From positions 24,510,541 through 24,574,540 of the forward strand of contig CM055094.1 in assembly GCA_029204225.1 (NCBI GenBank): DNA of 64,000 nucleotides, given 5' to 3'. The translations under genes and the position numbers were made by a program. This DNA is from Diphasiastrum complanatum (lineage: Eukaryota > Streptophyta > Lycopodiopsida > Lycopodiales > Lycopodiaceae). Every line of letters starts with the position of its first letter. The stretch's first letter is position 1. Below are positions 1 to 11,129 of this stretch, piece after piece. Below the pieces are notes generated by a model. The model saw only the letters and a program-made list of their open reading frames with translations. It made no database searches and was not told the DNA's origin.

Positions 1-1510
1 ATATCTCAAAAAAATGACAAGAAGTTGCATACTCTTACTGTAAAAGTTGTAGCACATTGTTGACTCTAAATACCTTCCAATTGACATCAAGGCCAAAGGA
101 ACCGCTAGTGAGATAAAAGAAGGCAAAAACAAATCCTGCATCCACATAAGAAAAGAGATAAGGAGGAACACAAGAGAGAGAACACAACTGATGAAAAGGA
201 TAAAAGGGAAAGCAAAAACCAAAGTAGATTCAAGGCAACTCATTACTCTTAAAAATATACCAATAAGCTATCAAAAGTAATTGAGTTCAATATATGAGAT
301 ATTTCCACTCTCAAGTTACATGGATAAACTTGATACAGAAACTTAGATCATTCAACCATCATGCTAGACGTAATTATTTAGAGATCCAATATGCTTGAGA
401 TGCCGTTCTTTGAGATGGATTCCACCCAATGTTCAAAATAAGAATTACGTGCAATCAAAGATTCCATGTCCAATTCTCAAGAAATGAATAAACATAATGT
501 ATAACAATAATACCAAATCAAAGTAAAGAAGCATTTGCTTGCTATCAAACTTTTAACTAGCACACTAAGAATGACGAAAATTATAATGTTAAGAAAGTAA
601 GCCTTATCTGAGTGTAGAGGAAGTGCCAAATTTTGAGTCTCTCCATTAGGACTCCAAAGCTAGCATTTGCCTAAAGACTAGAATTTTTGACAAAAGATTT
701 AGTCATGTGTGAAAACATTCAAGTAAGCAAGTCAAATTAGCGAACATCTGATAATTTGCTTTCACTGGACTCTATGGTGAACTATTATGGATTCACAATT
801 TATTGAGCTTAATCTTAACATTTTTCATTTTCATAAGGTCTAAGCGGAAATCGTTTCTTGTGGTAGCTATGATCACAAATTTAGAAACGTCTATTGAACA
901 ATTGCCATAAAAATCAACATTTTGATGTAATGGAATGAGGTGTTGAGTAAGTAGCACTTTATGTTGTAATGCCAGCCCCCTGTAGCTATGAAAATGGCTA
1001 ACATTTCGAGGTACTAAGCTGAATTGTTGAAAAATCAACAATAGTTGATGAGTAATTAATCTCATCATTTCAGGAATTTAGGGTGGGTGAGGATTCACCA
1101 GAAGTGAGTCTTTTGAGTATATCGCAAAAATAATTGTTGAGTTCCTTGTGGAATGTCCCTATCGATCACCATGGAGCTGAACTTCTATGCCATTGGCCAA
1201 CTTTGAGAATGCTCATTGGCCTAAGTTAGATAGAAGTGAGTTTTATGAAGCAATTTCCAAGTTATCTCTACATGGAATTTGCCATTCTGGATAGATTATC
1301 TTGAATCTCATAACTGATTATTGATGAAGCGTACTTCATCGATATCCACTTGAAATATGGTTTCAGCACAGGGCTCTCTATGAAAGAGAAAAGTGATGCC
1401 TTGATAATATAATGAGGTTGTCTTTGGCCTTTTGAGATGTAGCCAGAACCTAGATGGATCTCGAGTGGCTGATGCTTGAAACTATCACATTGAGGAGATT
1501 GTGCCTTCCA
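1..1510. other. No recognisable gene
   Basis: AT-rich sequence with only short frames and no match that I recognise. It probably contains decayed repeat DNA and part of an intron or flank of NHD1 copy 1. Confidence 0.5.
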
Positions 1511-1517
1511 AGCATTG

Positions 1518-1793
1518 CTACCGACTAGCCATTTTTATGATAGGGAGATAGTCAATAGGAAGTTTAGTCGTGGTTTGTGACTTCATCGTTGGTCCAACAA
1601 ATTCAAGAGGATTGTGTCTTCTTGGTGCGAACTTTGGTCTATCCTGTTGGGCTGATGCTGTAGTACTCTGAACATAATTAGTAGTCGCATCATTCTGAAA
1701 AATAAAGAGTACCTCCTGGGTAGGATCTTCGATATATTTTACATTCACAGTGGTGCAGACTTCCTTAGTATGTCCAGAAATTCCACATTTCGT
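1518..1793 (-). pseudogene. Retrotransposon gag fragment with half CCHC knuckle
   Basis: On the minus strand the frame reads KCGISGHTKEVC, the last three ligands of a CCHC zinc knuckle, then about 80 residues rich in Gln, Thr and Pro (ending PIDYLPIIKMASR). This is the usual layout of the end of an LTR-retrotransposon Gag. The first cysteine of the knuckle is lost and a stop lies just upstream. It abuts, head to head, a second gag scrap on the plus strand at 1809. Confidence 0.6.
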
Positions 1794-1808
1794 AAACTAG
1801 TGTCGGTC

Positions 1809-2022
1809 AACTGTTACAACTGTGGAGAGCCAGGACACTTTTCACCTGACTGTCCAGCCAATTGGTTATGTACCGCTATGCTCGAGCTGTAGGGAGCCTG
1901 GCCACAAGTATCCTGACTGCCCTCAGCCGCAGAAGCCGCGACCTAAGTACCAGTATGCAGCAACACTGTTCCATAATGTTGAAACCTTGAAGCTTGTCAG
2001 TTTTGTCACAATATTGAACTAG
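1809..2022 (+). pseudogene. Gag fragment with two CCHC zinc knuckles
   Basis: Two knuckles are visible: CYNCGEPGHFSPDC starting at 1812, and CSSCREPGHKYPDC near 1880-1920. They are in different frames, so one frameshift separates them. Paired knuckles of this type occur in Gag of Ty3/gypsy elements and in some cellular RNA-binding proteins. The downstream part (PQPQKPRPKYQY) fits a Gag tail. No protease or RT follows on this strand. Confidence 0.65.
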
Positions 2023-2790
2023 ATGGTCTAGTTGATTAGTAATTTAGACTTGGGCATGAGCTTCTTAGATCTATCACAAGAAGATGATAATAGTGATTTT
2101 AATGAGATCAGCTTTGATTTTTTTTGTTCACTTGAAAATCTATATTTGACGAAGTTGGAGTTATTAGGCCCAAAGATCATCTTGCTAACTAATTCCACAT
2201 TGATAATGAGGGTGTTATGCATAAAGATCAGCTCTTCTACTAAAGGAACCTTGGTGTGATAAATTTTAAGTTGTGGCACCTTGAAAGCAGTCAATGTGTT
2301 TGACCTCAGGCAGGATTGCGGACTGAATCTTCAGTGATATATTCATTTGCCTAATTTATTAAGTTCCAAAGCCTATCATGGTTTTGACCATGTGGCTAAA
2401 ATGTAATTGAATTGAGCTTATCGTTTGCCAAACAAGAATATAGCCATGGAAGTAGATTTCAGCTAGCCTGATTGCTATATTTATGAGAATTTTGGTGAAT
2501 GGTTTCCAGTGAAATGGAACCTGATCAATCAGATGGATTGCCCAAAATTGCATAATTAAAATGAGAGAGTCATTTAGTATTTAAGACTCATCATGTAAGC
2601 AACTACTCCAAAGAACTAGATTGAATGAAAATAGAAGTGATCTTTGGCATCAACCATACATGGAATAATACTTGAAGTATTCCCGATCAGATGGATTTCC
2701 ATTACTATAACATTGATAAATCAATATCATCAATCGATGTGCATAATTCACACATGCTAGTGGCTTTCAAAAGACATGAATATGTAAAGT
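2023..2790. other. No recognisable gene
   Basis: Overlapping short frames on both strands (2028-2294) with no domain that I recognise. The plus-strand frame is acidic (SQEDDNSDFNE), so it may be a continuation of the gag-pol debris, but nothing firm can be said. Confidence 0.4.
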
Positions 2791-2813
2791 TTCACTAAGG
2801 GTCTATATGTGAG

Positions 2814-3010
2814 TACACGAAGAAGAAGAAACAGTAGATGAAGAAGAAGAAACCAAGGAGGCACAGGAAGGAGGCGAGGGGGCACAGGAAGAAGCAAATG
2901 AAGAAGAAGAAGAAGAAGGGGAGGAGGCAGATGAGGAAGAAGAAGAGGAGGCAAGTGAAAAAGAAAGTGAGGAGGGGACAGCAAGGGAGGGTTGTTGTAT
3001 AGCAAGGGCA
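2814..3010 (+). repeat. Purine-rich tract coding for poly-Glu
   Basis: A strand-biased GAA/GAG run. Read on the plus strand it stays open and would encode a very acidic stretch of Glu, Ala and Gly. The minus strand gives only Ser/Leu-rich shadows. It could be the acidic region of a lost protein or simply an expanded trinucleotide-like tract. It ends in a G run at 3022-3034. Confidence 0.6.
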
Positions 3011-3059
3011 GCAGTGACCCGGTGGGGGGGGGGGAGGGTCAGAATTGTAAGAGTAATCC

Positions 3060-3435
3060 AAGAGAGTAGAATAATCTTATTAGTACTCATACACACATCA
3101 AGATGATTGAGCAAAAGAAACATATCTCAAATTGATCATAAGTCTAAAGAACTCACTGCAATGGAATGGAGGAGGTGGGGCACCAATCCTCCTTACATAA
3201 TTGTCTAGTAGCCTTAGCAAAAGCTAAAAGCTAAAAGTTTGATCTAATCTTAGTTCCTTTACTTGGTAATTTTCCAAGAGTTTTACTATACCAAAAATAT
3301 AAATCCTATTATTGATCTATAGCACCCTACTACATGCAAAATTATTCTATGGAAAAACTAAAGAATATGGTCCCCTAAATATAGCTTGGTATGGTCCTTT
3401 AACATTAGGATTCAAATTAACATTATTTTCCAACA
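3060..3435 (-). mobile_element. 3' LTR of the minus-strand copia element
   Basis: The LTR starts with TGTTGG at 3435 (minus strand), directly after a polypurine tract AATGGGGAG at 3444-3436, just beyond the RNase H end of the copia pol. The polypurine-then-TGTTGG junction is typical of copia 3' LTRs. The distal edge near 3060 is approximate because no second LTR is available for comparison. Confidence 0.6.
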
Positions 3436-3496
3436 CTCCCCATTAATTTTAATTTTGTTATCTATCAATCGTAGAAGTTCTCTAAACTCCTCAAAT

Positions 3497-5135
3497 TTAT
3501 ACAAGTCCCTTAGTAAAAATATCTTCAACTTGCTCTTCTATAGGACAATAGATAAGCTCAACTTCATGATTTTGAAGTTTTTCTCTGATGACGTGTTGTT
3601 GTACTTCAATATGTTTTGATCTGTTGTGAAAAACCGGATTCTTAGACAACTTCATGCAACTCTAATTACCAAACTGTAGTATGTTTCTTGTTCCATATGC
3701 AAATCATGTAGAATCCTTCATAACCAAATTGCCTCATATCTAGCACTTGTAGTAGCTCAATATTTTGCCTCTATAGAAGATAATGCAATGGCAGGTTGCT
3801 TCTTTGAACTTTAAGATATAGAACCTGATCCAAGGTTAAAAACATAACCTGTAGTCGATCTTTGATCTTCCACATCTCCAGCCCAATCTGCGTCAACATA
3901 CCCTTGCAATTGTACATCACCAATCTTCAACATAAGATACCAAACCATAAAGTACCTTTAATATATCCGAGTATCCGCTTTGCAGCTTTCCAGTGAACCT
4001 ACTTAGGCTTAGCCATAAACTGACTAACCATACAAATAGCATATGCAATATCTGGTCGAGTGATTGTTAGATAGATCAAACTTCCAACAAGTTGTCTATA
4101 TAATGTTTCATCTACATCCTGATCTTCCTCAACTTCTATAACCTTACACCCACAATCATATGGAGTTGACAGAGGTTTGCATTCTAACATCTCAAATGTT
4201 TCAAGAAGTTCATGTGCATACTAAGATTGAGAAATAAATAGACCATGTGCTACTCTCCATACCTCAATACCTAGAAAGTATCGTAGTGAACCAAGATCTT
4301 TCATATCAAACTCTAATGAGAGATCTTTCTTGATATTTCGAAACAAAACTTGATTAGAACCAATGATGATCTTACATACATCACTACAATAACAATCTAA
4401 TTATCTTTTACCATAACATCAAGTGTATGCTCCGCACTACTACTCTTAAAACCAAGCTCCTCAAAGTATGTATCGATCCTCGTGTACCATGCCCTGGGTG
4501 CTTGCTTAAGTTCCTTGTCTAGCTTGCAAACCTTGTCTTCCTGTCCTGCTACCACATAACCCTCTAGCTGCTCCATATAGACTTCTTCCTCAAGAAAGCC
4601 ATTCAGGAATGCAATCTTAACATCCATTTGTTGGATATTCCAACCAAACTGAGCTACCAATGACAAAACTGTCCTCATAGTAGTCTACTTAGCAATTGGT
4701 GCAAAAAAAATTTAATAGTCAATCCCTTTCTATTGAGCATACCCTTTTGCAACCAACCTTGCCTTATGTTTTTCTATAAAACCATCTGATTTATACTTAG
4801 GTCTATAAATCCACTCGCATCCAATTGCCTTCTTATTTGTAGGTAACTGAACAACCTTCAAGTCTTGTTCTTCGTGATTGAATTGTACTCTTCATCCATA
4901 GCTTCCTCCAACTTTTTCAGCTTCCTTGAAAGTAGATGGATCCTTAGTTTCCAAAACTAAAGCCATAAAGGCAAATTGTACATCTTCATTCTCATGTTGA
5001 TCCCCATGAAAATCCTGATCTTGTTCCTAATCTTGATCTTCACGCTGCATCTACAACCTTGCCAATCTTCAAGCTCCCTGTTTACTTTAGACTCTCCCTA
5101 CTCCAAGATAACTCCACCTTTAAAAGTCTCGTAGT
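3497..5135 (-). pseudogene. Ty1/copia pol: RT and RNase H, decayed
   Basis: Reading the minus strand from 5135 down gives the copia RT: KAIGCEWIYRPKYKSDG, KARLVAKGYAQ, then QQMDVKIAFLNGFLEEEVYM (4678-4397) and the LVGSLIYLTITRPDIAYAIC block (about 4130-4030). RNase H follows with SSIEAKY (3780) and RSKHIEVQQHVIREKL to EDIFTKGLV, ending at a stop at 3497. Several stops and frameshifts break it. Gag, protease and integrase are absent upstream. The YVDD catalytic region falls in the damaged part near 4380-4200, where no clear copy is seen. Confidence 0.85.
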
Positions 5136-5175
5136 ACCACCCCATGACTACAAAAAATGATTTGTATAAAAGAAG

Positions 5176-6440
5176 TATATCCAGATCACTATGCTGTCTC
5201 AGATGATTCGAGCTAAGCCATCGGTACCACATCATATCATCACCACAGAGTTTGCAATTCCTCCATTGTTAGTTGATGCTCTCTTCAGACTCATCGTGTA
5301 TACTCAGAGAGCCTTAGCACTTCCTCCTGACAGATATACGTTTATGGCAGTTACCTCTTCGATGCAACTTCATAGTCTTAGTTTATGTCCAGTTATGACG
5401 TATTCCCGACACAACCAGTTACTAGGGGCCGAGGGCCAGCGTATTGGCAAGGCCAATAACTGGGATGGACACCAGGGGACCAGTTGAGGCCGGTGCGTCA
5501 CGGATCGTGACCCGATTGTGACAGCCTGACAAGATGTCAGTAGGCGGCATTATGACCGTATCGACCCTAGTCGTCAGTAGCGGATAGGCCTCTGTTGGAC
5601 GGTAGCTGGCAGTTACGCTGGGTGACAGTGTGTCACAAGTCCATGACGGGGCACGGGGGTGGTGCCTCAGAGTCACACACGCACTGATTGCAGGTACATG
5701 ATTCCATGGAATCATGGGGACTGATCACCCCTTGCATGGCAGCCATCTGTCCCCAGCCCTAAATAGCAATCAGATAGACTCAAGTGGAGGTCAGCTATGG
5801 ATGGGTGGATCATTCCTCACACCGGCCATCAGAGTTTGGGAGCTCCTAGGAGATGGAGTGCAACAGTTTCCACTCATCTTGGTATTCACAAGCTACTCGT
5901 CTCTTGAGTTCACCTGGTATCACCATCTTAGACCTTCCAGTAGGTACTCACATCAGCTTGAGATTCAGACTAGATATTTCCAAGGTACCCCACGAGATGA
6001 CAGGATATGCCAATTATGTTCATTGGGAGAGGTGGAGATTGAGGAGTATTTCATCTTCGGATGTCCTACTTATTATGAGATACGTGGTCGCTATCACTGC
6101 TTATTCAGAGACTCACCTACCACTTTAGGTTCTCTCATCGCCTATGAGGATCTTCGGTGTGTGGCCCTTATGTTACACAAGATGTCCCTGATTCGGAGAG
6201 TCTTTGCTCAGCCAGATATTCATGATACACATACTTAGATTACAACTTTCTTCTCCAGGAGGAGAGCTCGGGCGGATTCAGAGATGGACGACGATACTCC
6301 TATCCCTATATGGGAGATCAACACCGCGATCAACATCATTGTAGAGTACCTCACCGACCTTATATTCGAACTTCCAGAGGGAGAGCATCTATTAGGAGAC
6401 GTCATCCAGTCAACACCAGAATATGAGACATAGTCATCGT
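5176..6440 (+). pseudogene. LINE family A, copy 1: C-terminal ORF2 region
   Basis: This starts at TMLSQMIRAKPSVPH, nearly identical to the C-terminal part of the LINE at 12.4-14.5 kb, so the RT core is missing (5' truncation). The zinc-binding motif ICQLCSLGEVEIEEYFIF and CPTYYEIRGRYH follow at 6007-6100. The tail carries ITTFFSRRR at 6239 just after a TAG, then an acidic DDD stretch. A foreign-looking block at about 5400-5850 interrupts the alignment. Frames change more than once. Non-LTR elements of this kind copy themselves by target-primed reverse transcription; this copy is dead. Confidence 0.75.
5400..5850. other. GC- and CpG-rich insertion inside LINE A copy 1
   Basis: The homology to the LINE at 13.5-13.6 kb stops near 5395 and resumes near 5853. 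The sequence between is clearly richer in G, C and CpG than its surroundings and has no recognisable protein. It contains ATTCCATGGAAT (5702-5713), a perfect 12-bp palindrome. It could be a solo LTR or small non-autonomous element; ends and target duplication could not be fixed. Confidence 0.5.
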
Positions 6441-6599
6441 CCACAGATCACTACTGTACCAGATCCTCTGGCTTCATCGAGCACACACATCATATACTTT
6501 AATGCCCGAACATCTTCACGACAAGCAGAGTTTTATGACACCACCGACCAGCTTCGTGTTCGTGCCCCCCCACCACCCTTTCTGATTACACTTTCCTCT

Positions 6600-7407
6600 C
6601 TTTCGCTATTGGTTGCCTCCCACCCCCCCAGTCACCTTCACAACCCACGCTTACTTGTGCACCCATACATTTAGCCCTCTATACATGCCAGTCTACCAAG
6701 AGTCTTTGGCTTCATTGCTCCTCTCTTTTTCTCATGACAATACAGTTGACACACAAGCTGCTTTCCTCACCACCTCTCTTCGCATTGCCGCTTGTCTAGC
6801 CTTTCCTTTTAAGCCCCATAAAGGCAAATCCACACATTCTTTATCACCTCGTCCTCTACACACCCCGTGGTATGATGCCGAATGTCGTTCTCTTCATCTT
6901 GTCACCATGCACGTGCTCTAGCGCTTGCTTCCTCACATTGTCTTCATGATCAAGGCTATAGATTGTCATGGTTTTCTTAGGCATCTCACCGCCTCCTTGA
7001 ATCATTTGCTATCTCCATTACAGAGCTTCCCTCGAGTACTCGCTAGTATATGCTTTTTATATTGAGCATATCTTGATCGTACTTGGAGCTGACAATTAGT
7101 TGTTAAGGGTGACTTCTACCGGACTCACTTCATTGAGCTAGACATAGCAAGGGTCCCAGTCTTGCCACATTATTTGGATTCAGGTTTGTCACGTAGCCTC
7201 AAATTTACATTGGGCTAGCTTCGTGTGTCATCGCATCAGCTAGCTATTGAGACTGGGAGGTTCCATGGTATTCCTAGAAAGCAGTAGATTTGCCAATTAT
7301 GCTCTTTGGGCGAGGTGTAGTCTGAGGAGCATTTTATCTTTAGATGCCCTGTCTATTATGAAATCAAGGGGAGGTACTATTGTCTGTTTTGCGACATGAC
7401 CACCACA

Positions 7408-7410
<3 letters not shown>
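6600..7410 (+). pseudogene. LINE family A, copy 2: internally deleted
   Basis: The first part (6613-6921) reads like the linker after an endonuclease domain, ending HTPWYDAECRSLHL, a common LINE motif. After about 100 bp it jumps to the C-terminal region: VVKGDFYRTHFIELD, then ICQLCSLGEV (7291) and EEHFIFRCPVYYEIKGRYYC (to about 7385). The RT core is gone. The copy ends at a (CT)n tract and lacks the ITxFF tail. Confidence 0.65.

Positions 7411-7463
<53 letters not shown>
7411..7463 (+). repeat. (CT)n microsatellite
   Basis: About 26 CT units. It lies between the LINE A copy 2 tail and the ORF1-like remnant. Confidence 0.95.
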
Positions 7464-7467
<4 letters not shown>

Positions 7468-7517
7468 CTGGCATGCTGATCCTAAGCTCGCTGCCTGGGT
7501 GAGGCAGGTCACTGCCT

Positions 7518-8409
7518 ATGCCTAAGAAAGGGAAGGGGAGCCCACGCTCCCCACCCCCACGTACTTCTGCTGCTCCAGCGCTGGCCTCACCATCGCTGCC
7601 TGCCACCTCAAAGCTGTCACCAGATGAACCATCGCTGTCTGCCACCTCAACGTTGCTGCCCACCTCCACACCTGTGCGTTCTTCCGTTTCTACACCTGCC
7701 TCTTCCACAGCAGTGCATCCAATAGCTAGAGCTGTTCCTAGTGAATAGTCGTCTGTTCCTAGTGAATACTCGGGTTCCACATATTCTTCCGAGCCATCCT
7801 TTAACGGCACCATTATACTCCGTCGCCACATTGACGCAATACAAAAAGAACTACGAAGACAGGCCTTTCGTATATCCGGACTTGAAACTACAGTGGCCCA
7901 GTTACAAGGGAAAATTGGGATGTTGGAAGTGGAAAATGAGCTTCTCAAAAAGTGAAAATCCTTGAAGAAAAGCTTCAAATCTCGACAAAGTCATGGGCCG
8001 AAGTGGTTAAAAATCCCAAACAAGTCATCTCCAAGACAATGGAAGAGCAATAAAAGCGGATGGTGAAGACACTCAACATCAAGGTACGAGGAGTCAAATT
8101 TGAAGGAAAAGACCTGCTTGCCGAATCAAATGCATATATTTCCTCCACTTTTTCAGTATCTGAGGAAGCCATTGTTGCGGCTTGGGAGGGTAAGCGCCAA
8201 CCCTCCATGGTTTTTATGCGGTTTAAAGATGCAAACCTTCAGCAAACGGTTTTATGCAGACGAGGATGTCTAAAAGGATCTGACCATTATGTGGATGAAG
8301 ACTTACTCCACTGCAATGTGCTGAACGAAAGAAACTAATAACAGAAGGAAGAATCAAAGGACAACGAGTTCTTTTCAGAGATGGTCGGCCTGTTTTTGTT
8401 AAGTTATGA
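7518..8409 (+). pseudogene. LINE ORF1-like protein, frameshifted
   Basis: An N-terminal Pro/Ser-rich leader (MPKKGKGSPRSPPPRTS) is followed, after a stop at 7746, by a coiled-coil stretch (IDAIQKELRRQAFRISGLE, VAQLQGKIGMLEVENELLKK, about 7835-7955). Next comes SWAEVVKNPKQVISKTMEEQ and a globular part, MVKTLNIKVRGVKFEGKDL to VDEDLLHC (8060-8320). It ends ITEGRIKGQRVLFRDGRPVF then VKL and a stop at 8409. Leader, coiled coil and an RRM-like domain ending in this type of basic motif is the layout of LINE ORF1 RNA-binding proteins. At least two frameshifts and a TAA break it. It could be the ORF1 of LINE A, but it lies downstream of LINE A pieces, so the link is not proved. Confidence 0.65.
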
Positions 8410-9420
8410 GTTTGAAAGTACAGAGATTGAAGAGTAGAGAAATTCAAAGGCACTCTCATGCGTGAGAGTATTTTTCTGCCTTGAGAGTTAATAGTAGTTC
8501 ATTTTAGTTTTAAGTTCTTGTTGTATGAGCCATAATGCTCTTGGGTTTCTATCACACTTGATATGTACTTTTTCTAGTCCTATATACCTTAGGGTCTCAC
8601 AGACATTAATAAATCTCTCTATCTCTCTCTCTCTCTCTCTCCATGTTACTATAAAAAAATCCCGTTATAAGCTCTCTTTTCGACTCCGCCAAGTGCACCG
8701 GCAAAAACCACTTTTGTAAGTTTAATAAACCTATGAGAACTATATGCTAATTAATTTTTCTGGGGTTTAGATCTTATATACCTAACTTGCACCTAAAGCT
8801 TCATAATTCAATGGTTAAGATTCATTAGACTTTAGGGGTCTTAATCTAATGGTGAGCACTCACTTTACCTTGTGCTTTTTTGAGTCCAAAAAAAAGTATA
8901 CAAGGATGGACGGCCAACGACCTACCTCCACCTTTCTCTCTTTCTCTCTTCCTTATTCATCACGAGCTACGTGACTCTTGCCTTCTTGAAGAGGCGTTAG
9001 TTTGCAACAAAGAGTGGATAATCAAGGCCATGCTTGAGCGCTGAAGCACACTCCCTTCCAACAGATTTCGGTGCTCATTTCATACACTTGGTAAGCATCC
9101 AACTGGCCGCTGGCCAGTGATCTAATTTCTCTTTCAATGAATGATTACTTTGCCTCTATGATGAAAGCATTGCTACATTGGTTGATATAAGCAAGGATTA
9201 AACCTATTGCTTGTTGTCTCTGTATGGAATAGGTGGCAATAATAGTTGTTCACTGTCTTGCAAGCATTTTATGTATGATTTAGCTGCTTTTACTAGCTCT
9301 GCTAGATAGAATGGATCTGCGTGTGTTTATGCTTGATTTTCCACAACATACTGGTCGCTGTTCGCATGATTATCACACAATATATTGGCTTTTCGACCGG
9401 AGGTAAGTTCAGATGATTCG
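8410..9420. other. No recognisable gene; CT microsatellite near 8615-8642
   Basis: The first 320 bp may be the 3' tail of the ORF1-bearing element. It ends in a short (TC)n tract and TATAAAAAAA. The remainder shows no coding match. Confidence 0.4.
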
Positions 9421-9429
9421 GGTTAGTTA

Positions 9430-9937
9430 CTGACCAGCGAAGGATCGCTGTCCTCTTGTATCAAATACGCTAATTTCTTGATGATGAATGCTCCCATGCA
9501 TACACTATATGGGCGCCCTCGTTCTATATGGTTACAGCAAGTAGCATAATCTACCACACCAAATAAGATCAACTCTCGTGTAGTAAGGCGTTGCCAACGA
9601 AGTCTTTCAAAGAAGGTATGAACTCTTACCGACCTCTTTATTCGGCATTGTTTGCTTACAATAAAGCAAAATGTAGGTATGGCAAAGAGCTTATGATTAT
9701 TGCTTAATATCGGTTTCTTAGTGACTAAGAAACACGTTGCTCTTGAAGAATAAACACTCCACATGTATTATGGCTTGCCTCAAACCATTGTATTTTCAAA
9801 AAGATGTATGATGATAACTTGGAACTCGTGGCTCGATATTGGACTTGTGCCGAAACCCAGTGGAAGTAACGATCATGTCGACCTCTCAAGAGGAATCTAC
9901 TACACATATTTAGGTATGACTCCAAAAGAAACTTCAT
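9430..9937 (-). pseudogene. Unidentified coding-like remnant in two frames
   Basis: The minus strand reads coherently across a frameshift near 9725. The first part is MCSRFLLRGRHDRYFHWVSA and following residues (9937-9728); then VRVHTFFERLRWQRLTTREL, followed by LFGVVDYATCC and SVCMGAFIIKKLAYLIQ (9620-9450). Composition and length of the open stretches look like protein rather than chance. I do not recognise the family. Given the neighbourhood it is probably transposon-derived. Confidence 0.4.
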
Positions 9938-9959
9938 TTACTTGGATAGGATTGTATGT

Positions 9960-10680
9960 ATGATGATATGGAATAATAAAATCCATTATACTCCATAACC
10001 GCTTACGATTATGTGAAATGCTAGATATGTACTATATGACATTTTGTAAGACGCTTTATGTAACTAATAAAGTACAAGAAAAAATGATGCTGGAAAAAGT
10101 GATCGTCCAAAATTAATAACATATCATATGACAAATATAAAACCCTATATGAGAAACCCTACCTACATAAGTGGTAATAACCCTTGCTCATATTCACGAG
10201 TTAAAGTGTATGTATAGTGGAACTGGAAAGCATAGATATGCTCAGTACCTACCACACTCGTACAAGACTATGGTACTAGTCTTTGGGGTCAGTATGGTAT
10301 GGAAGTACCCTGATACCTACGAGAATGTACACACTTTCACTTGTTGCATCAAAACAAAATAATGGACCATAGCAAAGTATTATGTTACAGCTGTTTGGCA
10401 TCTTAATGTGATGAATCAGTGTAATGTTTGGTTAACCTGAATGGCATGGATTTGCCCAGGGCAGCTTGAACGGCATGGATTTACCCAAGCATTTGTACAT
10501 AGGGTCAATCAGGTACCAATTAACTTCACTAGTACTGATGGGTCGGAATGGCATGGATATCCCCTGTCACCGACCTCTATGACCAAACTACACCTTTTTC
10601 ACATGTTGTGAGTGCTTAAGGCTTCATTGGTGTAAAGCTATGTAAATATTATTTAGCTATAGGATTACTGGCCTTTTACT
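9960..10680. other. No recognisable gene; short GGCATGGAT repeats
   Basis: Three imperfect copies of a GGCATGGAT-centred phrase occur at 10440-10560. Nothing else is recognisable. Confidence 0.4.
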
Positions 10681-10686
10681 GATCAG

Positions 10687-10903
10687 CATTATAAAGTCCT
10701 TAACCAAGGATCCTATTTTAAGTATGCCAATAACAAGCAACACAAGGGAAACGGATGGTGGACAAACCAACCCAACCAAACCTAGATCGAACGGATCTAG
10801 CCCCCAAGCTATGGATCAATCTCAAAGAGGAACGAGGCATCACACCAGCAGCATATGGTACTAGTCTCGCAATCAAGGATACACTAGTGAGAGCCCAATA
10901 GGT
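10687..10903 (-). repeat. Left arm of 220-bp inverted repeat (LTR R-U5 segment)
   Basis: This arm is about 95% identical, in inverse orientation, to 11816-12036. Read on the minus strand it follows a TATA-like GGTATAAGTATACC (about 10918-10905) and lies 3' of a chromodomain. It therefore fits the R-U5 portion of the 3' LTR of the minus-strand chromovirus remnant next to it. Confidence 0.8.
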
Positions 10904-11129
10904 ATACTTATACCCTCCAAGGCCCATGCACCACTAGTAGTGCACTGTGACACGTCACTGGACACCTCTGCAGCCTATCTGGGCCACGTCATCAAGTTCC
11001 CCAATGACTCACTGATAGACCCATACAACTCCACCATCATGAGTTTAGGTTACTTATGACCTTATACACATAAGGGCCCCAATTCCCTTATAGTCACAAT
11101 TAACTTACGAGTTGTTGGTCTACTAATCT

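Noticed and set aside
2757-3123. Leu- and Ser-rich minus-strand frames
   Set aside because: They are antisense shadows of the purine-rich tract. Three overlapping frames of simple composition are expected from such DNA.
7364-7978. A 204-codon minus-strand frame
   Set aside because: Part of it is Arg-Glu repeats from the (CT)n tract, and the rest is antisense to the better-supported ORF1-like remnant.
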